Positions 8,606 through 13,835 of a DNA stretch of 13,835 nucleotides are shown here, one piece after another. How positions within the stretch are numbered: the first letter of the stretch is position 1; every line of letters begins with the position of its first letter. Both the position numbers and the translations under genes were made by a program. The stretch spans positions 1 to 13,835 of the forward strand of contig JAHFQQ010000063.1 of NCBI GenBank assembly GCA_023259235.1, in the 5' to 3' direction. The stretch comes from Polaromonas sp. Lineage in GTDB: Bacteria; Pseudomonadota; Gammaproteobacteria; Burkholderiales; Burkholderiaceae_C. The notes beneath the pieces are model-generated. The model did no database searches. It was given only the letters and a program-made list of their open reading frames with translations, and was not told the origin of the DNA.

Positions 8606-8662
8606 TTAGAACATATATGTCATAAGGGCTAAGTGGTGATTTGATCATATGCTTTCATGAAA

Positions 8663-9820
8663 TCAGGCACGCATCGGGTCCGGTACATTGCTGCTGGCAA
8701 TCACGCCGCCGCCCAGGCAGATATCGCCCTGATACAGCACTGCGGACTGCCCTGGCGTCACTGCCCACTGCGGTTGCTCAAACACCAGTTCACAAGCGCT
8801 GCCAGTGGCACTGCGCAGTTCGCAGGCAGCGTCAAGCTGCCGGTAACGGGTCTTGGCGGCCACCGCGCCGGGTGCCGGCGCGGTGGCCGCCACCCAACTG
8901 CAGTCCTGGGCGCTGAGTTGGGTGGATTGCAGCCACGGGTGCTCGTGGCCCTGCACCACCCACAAGGTATTGGTTTGAAGGTCCTTGCGGGCGACAAACC
9001 ACGGCGCGTGCTCGCCGACGCCGCGCAGTCCGCGCCGCTGCACCGCCTGAAGTTCGGCGCCCCTGGCTTTCACGCCGCCAATGCCCAGGCCCTGGCGCTG
9101 GCCGAGCGTGTAAAAAGACAGGCCCACATGCTGGCCCAGAACGCGGCCCTGGTCGTTCTTGATCGGGCCGGGTGTCTGGGCAATGTAGCGGTTCAGGAAC
9201 TCGCGGAAAGGTCGTTCGCCAATGAAGCAGATGCCGGTGGAGTCTTTTTTCTTCGCGTTCGGCAGTCCGATTTCGTCGGCAATGCGCCGTACATCGGATT
9301 TGCGCAGCTCGCCGACCGGGAACAGTGTTTTGGCCAGTTGCGCCTGGTTCAGCCGGTGCAAAAAGTAGCTCTGGTCCTTGGCTGGGTCCAGGCCCTTGAG
9401 CAGTTCGTGCAGGCCAGTGGCTGTGTTTTGGCGCACCCGGGCGTAGTGGCCGGTGGCGATTTTGTCGGCACCGAGGCGCATGGCGTGGTCCAGAAAGGCC
9501 TTGAACTTGATCTCGGCGTTGCACAAAACGTCAGGGTTGGGCGTACGTCCGGCGCGGTATTCCCGCAAAAACTCCGCGAACACCCGATCCTTGTAGTCGG
9601 CGGCAAAGTTGATGTGTTCGAGTTCGATGCCGATCACGTCGGCCACGGCAGCTGCATCAACAAAGTCGATGCTGGAGGAGCAGAATTCGCTGTTGTCATC
9701 ATCTTCCCAGTTTTTCATGAAGATGCCGATGACCTCGTGGCCCTCCCGTTTGAGCAGCCAGGCCGATACCGCTGAATCGACGCCGCCGCTTAATCCGACC
9801 ACTATCCGTTGTTTGCGCAT
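8663..9820 (-). CDS. mnmA: tRNA-specific 2-thiouridylase MnmA
   Basis: 385-residue cytoplasmic enzyme that thiolates U34 of tRNA-Lys, -Glu and -Gln, taking persulfide sulfur relayed from IscS. Seen: the PP-loop ATP site VVGLSGGVDS (7-16); GIFMKNWEDDD (32-42), as in the family; NPDVLCNAEIKF (95-106) with the first catalytic Cys100; ATGHYARV (122-129); KDQSYFL (148-154); and DSTGICFIGERPF (193-205) with Cys198, the persulfide-bearing residue. The two-Cys arrangement is the bacterial one. A C-terminal beta domain fills about 250-385. Its ATG lies inside the end of the nudJ-like gene: 19 bp overlap in another frame, so translation is probably coupled. It is the last gene before the 494-bp gap. 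Confidence 0.97.
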   Translation of the reverse strand: MRKQRIVVGLSGGVDSAVSAWLLKREGHEVIGIFMKNWEDDDNSEFCSSSIDFVDAAAVADVIGIELEHINFAADYKDRVFAEFLREYRAGRTPNPDVLCNAEIKFKAFLDHAMRLGADKIATGHYARVRQNTATGLHELLKGLDPAKDQSYFLHRLNQAQLAKTLFPVGELRKSDVRRIADEIGLPNAKKKDSTGICFIGERPFREFLNRYIAQTPGPIKNDQGRVLGQHVGLSFYTLGQRQGLGIGGVKARGAELQAVQRRGLRGVGEHAPWFVARKDLQTNTLWVVQGHEHPWLQSTQLSAQDCSWVAATAPAPGAVAAKTRYRQLDAACELRSATGSACELVFEQPQWAVTPGQSAVLYQGDICLGGGVIASSNVPDPMRA

Positions 9821-10341
9821 TCCGGCATTTTAGGTTTGGCGAGCCGATAGACGCTGGCATCGGTGGTGATCAGATCGAGGGGGTAGCGCCTTCCGGCCAG
9901 GTAGTCTTCCACGCATTGCAGCAGCAGCGGGCTGCGATGCAGGTGAGTGCAGGCCCGGATTTCATCGACGCTCAGCCAGAGCGTGCGTACGATGCCTTCA
10001 TCGAGCGGCTGGCCCACGACCTCCGGGCCGAGCTCGCCGCAAAACGCAAAGCGCAGGTAGGTGGTGCCCTGGGAAGCCGTCTGCCCCGGCGCGGACCGCT
10101 CAAGGTGTGAGAGGTAGATTCCTACCAGTCCCGTCGGCGTGAAGTGAAAGGCGGTTTCTTCCAGTGTCTCGCGCGCGCAGCCCTGCGGCGGACTTTCGCC
10201 CGGGTCAAGGTGGCCGGCGGGATTGTTCAGCCTGAGGCCATCTGGGGTCTGCTCTTCAACCAGCAGGAATTTCTGGGTGCCGTCGATCGTGCGTTCAATC
10301 ACTGCGGCCACCGTAGTGTTGGGTTTCCAGCGTGTGTTCAT
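9802..10341 (-). CDS. nudJ: Nudix hydrolase, NudJ-like
   Basis: 179-residue Nudix enzyme. The box runs G43-x5-E49-x7-R57-E58-x2-E61-E62 (GHLDPGE ... ARETLEETA), with all metal-binding Glu present; the usual Gly after EE is Ala64. Beyond the box, LRFAFCGEL, LHRSPLLL and GRRYPLDLI follow E. coli NudJ (phosphatase acting on nucleoside tri- and diphosphates and HMP-PP), and in E. coli nudJ is also directly upstream of mnmA, which strengthens the call. The frame extends to 10677 inside the LysR gene; I choose the ATG at 10341 (MNTRWKPNTTVAAV), where the NudJ-like region begins. A Shine-Dalgarno-like AGGGA lies in the last codons of the LysR gene, whose stop is 7 nt away. It is about 25 residues longer than E. 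coli NudJ, mostly at the C-terminus and in a loop after the box. Confidence 0.88.
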   Translation of the reverse strand: MNTRWKPNTTVAAVIERTIDGTQKFLLVEEQTPDGLRLNNPAGHLDPGESPPQGCARETLEETAFHFTPTGLVGIYLSHLERSAPGQTASQGTTYLRFAFCGELGPEVVGQPLDEGIVRTLWLSVDEIRACTHLHRSPLLLQCVEDYLAGRRYPLDLITTDASVYRLAKPKMPECANNG

Positions 10342-10348
10342 GGCGCGA

Positions 10349-11368
10349 TTATCCCTGCAGCTGGTGACCCGCGTGTTGACGCACGGCCGTATTTTCCAGT
10401 CCGGTTTTGAACCCTTTTGCGAAACTTTCGCGCAAATGCTCCACCAGGCACTGAACCGCCTTGGGCACTTGCGCCGACCAGGGGCGCAGGGCGTAAATGC
10501 GTTCGCCAAAAAATCCCTGCACCTGCCAGTCGGAAAGTACCGGTACCAGAGGCGCGGCTCCGCCTTCACTGGCGCTGCCCGGCACGCTGAAATCGGGCAG
10601 CAGGCCGATGCCGAGGCCCGCCAGCAGCGCGTCGCGCAGCACTTCGCTGTTGTTGGCCTTGAGCGAGCCGGTGACATGCACGCCCACCCGCTCGGCGGGC
10701 TTTTCTGTCAGCCTGGAAGTTTTCCGTTTGGCGTTGCGTACAAAGGTCCAGCTGCGGGCAGGGCTGCCTGCCAGGTAATGCAGGCAGTCGTGCGATGCAA
10801 GCTCGGAGGGGTGCCTGGGCACGCCGCGACGCGCCAGATACTGCGGGCTGGCCAGCAGCAGGGAACGCGTTTCACACAACACCCAGGCCACATGGGTCTC
10901 GGGCGGCGCGCTGGTGTGCCGGATCGCCAGGTCAAACCCTTCGCTGGCCAGATTCACAAACCGGTCGGTCAGCTCCAGTTCAATGTGAATGTCGGGGAAA
11001 CGCTGCAGGAAGGCCGCCACGCTCGGGGCCAGGTGCTGCCGTCCCAGCGCCACCGGCGCCGTCAGCCGGACCAGGCCGCGCGGCGCGCTGGCCAGATCGC
11101 GCGCGGCAGTGTAGCCCTCGCTGATCCGTTCAAACGCCGGCTGCATGTCGTTGACCAGTTGCTGGCCGGCCTCGGTCAGGCCGACGGAGCGGGTGGTGCG
11201 GCGCACCAGCAGGACCCCCGCCGTGCGCTCCAGTTCGCTGATGCGCGTGCTGGCCGAGGCTTTGGACACGCCCAGACGACGGGCTGTTTCGGTAAAGCTG
11301 CGCGTCGCGGCCAGCACCGTCAGCAGGTGAAGATCGGCAATCAATGGGGACAATTGGTCAGCGGACAT
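10349..11368 (-). CDS. LysR-type transcriptional regulator
   Basis: 339-residue LTTR. The N-terminus (about 11-70) is the winged helix-turn-helix: LHLLTVLAATRSFTETARRLGVSKASASTRISELE, then LLVRRTTRSVGLTEAG. Residues about 92-310 form the periplasmic-binding-like effector domain (GLVRLTAPVALGRQHLAP, the group with a CrgA/PA-type TAPV start). The protein is some 30 residues longer than typical LTTRs, with a basic tail ending GHQLQG. GAGG at 11376-11379 (read on the minus strand), 7 nt before ATG, fixes the start. It is divergent from mmsA over a 114-bp gap with a dyad, the classical layout for an LTTR controlling its neighbour; the effector is unknown. The nudJ-like gene begins 7 nt after its stop, so regulator, nudJ and mnmA may share a transcript. 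Confidence 0.94.
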   Translation of the reverse strand: MSADQLSPLIADLHLLTVLAATRSFTETARRLGVSKASASTRISELERTAGVLLVRRTTRSVGLTEAGQQLVNDMQPAFERISEGYTAARDLASAPRGLVRLTAPVALGRQHLAPSVAAFLQRFPDIHIELELTDRFVNLASEGFDLAIRHTSAPPETHVAWVLCETRSLLLASPQYLARRGVPRHPSELASHDCLHYLAGSPARSWTFVRNAKRKTSRLTEKPAERVGVHVTGSLKANNSEVLRDALLAGLGIGLLPDFSVPGSASEGGAAPLVPVLSDWQVQGFFGERIYALRPWSAQVPKAVQCLVEHLRESFAKGFKTGLENTAVRQHAGHQLQG

Positions 11369-11379
11369 ACAAGCACCTC

Positions 11380-11401
11380 ATTGTTCAGAATCAGGAACAA
11401 T
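11380..11401. promoter_or_regulatory. Dyad in the LysR/mmsA gap, candidate LTTR binding site
   Basis: Perfect 7-bp arms ATTGTTC (11380-11386) and GAACAAT (11395-11401) with an 8-bp spacer. It begins 12 bp before the LysR ATG and covers the predicted LysR start site while sitting at the -35 side of the mmsA -10. This placement fits autorepression and activation of mmsA. The arms contain a T-N11-A pattern, as in LTTR boxes. Confidence 0.5.
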
Positions 11402-11427
11402 ATAATCACAAAACAGGGCATTATCAA
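11399..11427 (-). promoter_or_regulatory. Predicted promoter of the LysR gene
   Basis: On the minus strand, TTGATA (11422-11427) and TATATT (11399-11404) are separated by exactly 17 bp; each matches five of six sigma-70 consensus bases. Transcription would begin about 11392, inside the dyad, giving a leader of roughly 24 nt. Confidence 0.6.
11401..11406 (+). promoter_or_regulatory. Predicted mmsA -10 element
   Basis: Exact TATAAT at 11401-11406 on the + strand, with no acceptable -35 at 16-18 bp; the dyad occupies that place. This is the usual picture of an activator-dependent promoter. It overlaps the LysR -10 on the other strand. The leader would be about 70 nt. Confidence 0.5.
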
Positions 11428-11482
11428 ATCGGCCCGGGCGTCCTAGACTGGGAAACTGTTTTGATGATCCAAAGGAATCCCC

Positions 11483-12997
11483 ATGTCTTCACACGCCACG
11501 ATCACCCACTACCTGAACGGATGCGTGACCATGCCCGCATCAGGGCGTAGCCAGCCCGTGTTCAACCCCGCTACCGGCGCAGTCTCGGGCCATGTCGCTC
11601 TGGCAAGCCCGGTTGACGTCGCGGCTGCTGTTGCGGCTGCGCAGGCCGCGTTTGCGGCTTGGGCCGACACGCCGCCACTGCGCCGGGCCAGAGTCATGTT
11701 CAGGTTCCTGGAACTGCTCAACCAGAACAGGGACAAACTCGCGCACATGATCACCGCAGAACACGGCAAGGTGTTTACCGATGCCCAGGGCGAGGTCTCG
11801 CGCGGCATTGACGTCGTTGAATTCGCCTGCGGCATCCCGCAACTGCTCAAGGGCGACTTTACCGACCAGGTGAGCACCGGCATCGATAACTGGACGCTGC
11901 GCCAGCCGCTCGGCGTGGTGGCCGGCATCACGCCGTTCAACTTTCCCGTGATGGTGCCGATGTGGATGTTCCCGGTGGCGATCGCGGCAGGCAACACGTT
12001 TGTGCTCAAACCCAGCCCGATCGACCCGAGCGCCAGCCTGTTCATGGCCGAACTGCTCACGCAGGCGGGGCTACCGAATGGCGTCTTCAACGTCGTGCAG
12101 GGTGACAAGGAAGCGGTCGATGCGCTGCTCGTGCATCCGGATGTGAAGGCGGTGTCGTTTGTGGGCTCCACGCCGGTTGCCAACTACATTTATGAAACCG
12201 GCGCGCGCCATGGCAAGCGCGTGCAGGCGCTGGGCGGCGCCAAGAATCACATGGTGGTGATGCCTGACGCCGACCTTGAGCAGGCAGTGGACGCACTGAT
12301 TGGCGCGGGCTATGGCTCAGCCGGTGAGCGCTGCATGGCCATTTCGGTGGCGGTGCTGGTGGGCGATGTGGCCGACAAACTCATTCCCATGCTGCAGGCG
12401 CGGGCCAAGGCACTGGTAATCAAAAATGGCATTGAGCCCGATGCAGAGATGGGCCCGATCGTGACCGCCGCCGCGCACCAGCGCATCACCGGCTACATCG
12501 ATCTGGGCGTGAAGGAAGGCGCGAAGCTGCTGGTCGATGGCCGCGGGTTCAGCGGTGCCAGCGCGGGCAGGGGTTGCGAGCAGGGTTTCTGGATGGGTGG
12601 CACGCTCTTTGACCATGTCACGTCCCGGATGCGCATCTACAGGGAAGAAATTTTTGGCCCGGTGCTGGGCTGCATGCGCGTCAGGAACTTTGGCGAGGCC
12701 GTCGACCTGATCAATGCCCATGAGTTCGGCAACGGCGTCTCGTGCTTTACGCGTGACGGCCATGTGGCGCGCGAATTCGCCCGGCGCATCCAGGTCGGCA
12801 TGGTTGGCATCAACGTACCGATTCCCGTGCCGATGGCCTGGCACGGCTTTGGCGGCTGGAAGAAAAGCCTGTTTGGCGACATGCATGCCTACGGCGAAGA
12901 AGGCGTTCGCTTTTACACCAAACAGAAGTCCATCATGCAGCGCTGGCCCGAGAGCATTGGCAAGGGCGCCGAGTTTGCGATGCCGACCGCGAAGTAG
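11483..12997 (+). CDS. mmsA: CoA-acylating methylmalonate-semialdehyde dehydrogenase
   Basis: 504-residue aldehyde dehydrogenase of the MmsA/IolA type, which oxidises methylmalonate (or malonate) semialdehyde with NAD and CoA to propionyl- (or acetyl-) CoA, in valine, myo-inositol or beta-alanine breakdown. Seen: GITPFNFPVMVPMWMFP (148-164), KPSPIDPS (176-183), SFVGSTPVA (225-233), LGGAKNHMVVMPDAD (250-264), GYGSAGERCMA (276-286) with nucleophile Cys284, YREEIFGPVL, and VGINVPIPVPM. The general-base Glu of ordinary aldehyde dehydrogenases is absent, with Asn in GGAKNH, which marks this CoA-dependent subfamily. AAAGGA (11471-11476) precedes the ATG. The divergent LysR gene is the likely controller. 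No other valine or inositol genes are nearby, so the exact pathway is open. Confidence 0.96.
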   Translation: MSSHATITHYLNGCVTMPASGRSQPVFNPATGAVSGHVALASPVDVAAAVAAAQAAFAAWADTPPLRRARVMFRFLELLNQNRDKLAHMITAEHGKVFTDAQGEVSRGIDVVEFACGIPQLLKGDFTDQVSTGIDNWTLRQPLGVVAGITPFNFPVMVPMWMFPVAIAAGNTFVLKPSPIDPSASLFMAELLTQAGLPNGVFNVVQGDKEAVDALLVHPDVKAVSFVGSTPVANYIYETGARHGKRVQALGGAKNHMVVMPDADLEQAVDALIGAGYGSAGERCMAISVAVLVGDVADKLIPMLQARAKALVIKNGIEPDAEMGPIVTAAAHQRITGYIDLGVKEGAKLLVDGRGFSGASAGRGCEQGFWMGGTLFDHVTSRMRIYREEIFGPVLGCMRVRNFGEAVDLINAHEFGNGVSCFTRDGHVAREFARRIQVGMVGINVPIPVPMAWHGFGGWKKSLFGDMHAYGEEGVRFYTKQKSIMQRWPESIGKGAEFAMPTAK

Positions 12998-13014
12998 CCG
13001 GCTGCTGGTTTTTT
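12993..13014 (+). terminator. Possible intrinsic terminator of mmsA
   Basis: AGTAG (12993-12997) pairs with CTGCT (13002-13006), including one G-U, around a CCGG loop, then GG and six T (13009-13014). The stem contains the mmsA stop codon. It is short, so only moderate support. Confidence 0.4.
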
Positions 13015-13292
13015 CTCGACTTGAATATGGTTTAAGGCTGTAACCCATATGAATGCTACAGCTTAAGCTACCTGATTGATAGCATCCAAAAGACGTGCGG
13101 CAGCGATGGTTTTTTGCCGCGGGCAGGTGACGGATCGGCGTTGATTGCGACTTTGTTGACTTAAATCATGATTCAGCCGGCCTGAAACTGGTGCAAATTC
13201 AGTTAAGCTTGCCGCCACAGTGCCTCCCTCGGGGATTTTCTTGCGGAGAGGGGGCGCGTGCTGTTGCAACAATCAAGTCGAGGAGTCGCTTC
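12998..13292. other. Intergenic region mmsA-pntA
   Basis: 295 bp without a convincing gene. The first 85 bp hold the terminator-like and bulged hairpins; a further perfect 6-bp stem GCGGCA/TGCCGC lies at 13097-13102 and 13115-13120. The rest should carry the pntA promoter; TTGACT occurs at 13156-13161, but no matching -10 at normal spacing is clear. Confidence 0.5.
13032..13066. repeat. Bulged hairpin after mmsA
   Basis: TTAAGGCTGTA (13032-13042) and TACAGCTTAA (13057-13066) form a 10-bp stem with a single bulged G and a 14-nt loop. It is followed directly by GCTACCTGATTGATAGC (13067-13083), which can fold again. It may back up the mmsA terminator or be a dispersed intergenic repeat. Confidence 0.4.
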
Positions 13293-13835
13293 ATGCAAAC
13301 TGGTGTATCCACTGAGACAGCATCGGGCACGGCGCAGCGCATTGGCGTGCCGCGAGAAATTTTCCCGGGTGAAAAACGCGTCGCCACGGTGCCCGAAGTG
13401 GTGGAAAAACTCATCAAGCTCGGGTTCCGGGTCGTCGTCGAATCGGGGGCCGGGGACGCGGCAAATTTCAGTGACGAGGTCTATCGCGCCGCCGGAGCCG
13501 AAGTTGTTGACGGGGCGGCCAAACTGTGGGCCGTCTCCGACATCGTTTTCAAGGTGCGCGCGCCGACGAGCGAGGAGGTTGGCCTGATGCGTGAGGGCAC
13601 TACGCTGGCCAGTTTCATCTGGCCGGCGCAAAACCCGCAATTGCTCCAGCAACTCGCCGACCGCAAGGTCACCGTGCTGGCGATGGACAGCGTGCCGCGC
13701 ATCTCGCGGGCGCAGAAGCTCGATGCGCTGAGTTCCATGGCCAATATTGGTGGCTACCGCGCCGTGATTGAAGCGGCGCATGCGTTTGGCCGTTTCTTCA
13801 CCGGCCAGATCACGGCCGCCGGCAAGGTGCCCCCC
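13293..13835 (+). CDS. pntA: NAD(P) transhydrogenase alpha subunit, 5' part
   Basis: First 181 codons, still open at the window edge. The product is the NAD(H)-binding soluble domain (dI) of the proton-translocating transhydrogenase, which uses the proton gradient to make NADPH from NADH. Seen: RIGVPREIFPGEKRVATVPEVV (16-37), the family's N-terminal signature shared with alanine dehydrogenase; VVVESGAGDAANFSDEVYRAAGAEV (47-71); DIVFKVRAP (83-91); FIWPAQNP (108-115); and MDSVPRISRAQKLDALSSMANIGGYRAV (131-158). The dinucleotide fold proper lies just beyond the end. AGGAG at 13281-13285, 7 nt before ATG, fixes the start; the first 15 residues (MQTGVSTETASGTAQ) are a short non-conserved lead. Further pnt genes are expected downstream. 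The split-subunit form, rather than the long E. coli PntA, cannot be told apart here. Confidence 0.94.
   Translation, partial: MQTGVSTETASGTAQRIGVPREIFPGEKRVATVPEVVEKLIKLGFRVVVESGAGDAANFSDEVYRAAGAEVVDGAAKLWAVSDIVFKVRAPTSEEVGLMREGTTLASFIWPAQNPQLLQQLADRKVTVLAMDSVPRISRAQKLDALSSMANIGGYRAVIEAAHAFGRFFTGQITAAGKVPP

Larger units (their letters stand above)
8169..8662. other. 494-bp gene-free region between mnmA and pckG
   Basis: No open frame here looks like a protein: the + frame 8284-8574 is Arg/Ser-rich with no family likeness. The pckG-proximal part is GC-rich with the operator-like dyad. The mnmA-proximal part (about 8490-8660) is strikingly AT-rich for this genome and holds a 12-bp perfect palindrome CATAACGTTATG (8512-8523), the palindrome ACATATATGT (8611-8620), and an imperfect hairpin at 8582-8605. 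Possible roles are a distal pckG promoter, the mnmA 3' end, or a small RNA; the sequence alone does not decide. Confidence 0.6.

Noticed and set aside
8657..9775. 372-codon + frame opposite mnmA
   Set aside because: The minus strand encodes a full MnmA with PP-loop and both catalytic Cys; the + frame is a shadow.
10223..11446. 407-codon + frame opposite the LysR and nudJ genes
   Set aside because: It crosses two real minus-strand genes and shows only Gln/Arg/Gly-rich low-complexity sequence.
12232..12252. Missing catalytic glutamate in MmsA
   Set aside because: Loss of this Glu is a known trait of CoA-acylating methylmalonate-semialdehyde dehydrogenases.

Overview
The window looks like chromosomal DNA of a betaproteobacterium, most likely Burkholderiales/Comamonadaceae (Polaromonas/Rhodoferax-like). 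This is inferred from the high-GC coding style, the family resemblance of alr, lplT, GTP-type PEP carboxykinase, NudJ-MnmA, MmsA and PntA, and a short betaproteobacterial-type H-NS protein. No search could be run, so the taxonomy is a judgement from protein character. I found no rRNA, tRNA, CRISPR array, transposase or phage gene. Both ends cut a gene.

Layout: (1) Bases 1-3449, + strand, hold the end of a surface-polysaccharide cluster: a truncated NAD-dependent sugar-nucleotide epimerase/reductase (WbpV/WreQ-like), a small initiating phosphoglycosyltransferase, an H-NS-type nucleoid protein, and a membrane-anchored WbpM/CapD-type UDP-sugar 4,6-dehydratase. Gaps are 18-24 bp, as in one operon. 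By eye the first 1.2 kb is less GC-rich than the rest. The three enzymes fit a pathway that makes a 6-deoxy-HexNAc nucleotide sugar (for example UDP-QuiNAc) and loads it on undecaprenyl phosphate to start a glycan. (2) 3599-6168: lplT (-) and alr (+), divergent, both serving the envelope (lysophospholipid import; D-alanine for peptidoglycan). (3) 6306-8168: pckG (-), GTP-dependent PEP carboxykinase, with a perfect inverted repeat close upstream. (4) 8169-8662: a 494-bp gene-free stretch, AT-rich in its mnmA-proximal part, with several dyads. (5) 8663-11368, - strand: LysR-type regulator, nudJ-like Nudix hydrolase and mnmA tRNA 2-thiouridylase, very tightly packed. (6) 11483-12997: mmsA (+), methylmalonate-semialdehyde dehydrogenase, divergent from the LysR gene across 114 bp with overlapping promoter elements and a dyad. 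(7) 13293 to the end: 5' part of pntA (+), transhydrogenase alpha subunit.

Functionally this is mostly housekeeping and central metabolism. pckG (gluconeogenesis), mmsA (valine, myo-inositol or beta-alanine-type catabolism to acyl-CoA) and pntA (NADPH supply) would suit growth on organic acids and amino acids. I do not see a clearly new multi-gene system. The most unusual points are the H-NS-like gene inside the polysaccharide operon with a changed DNA-binding loop, the compact LysR/mmsA control region, and the pckG dyad.
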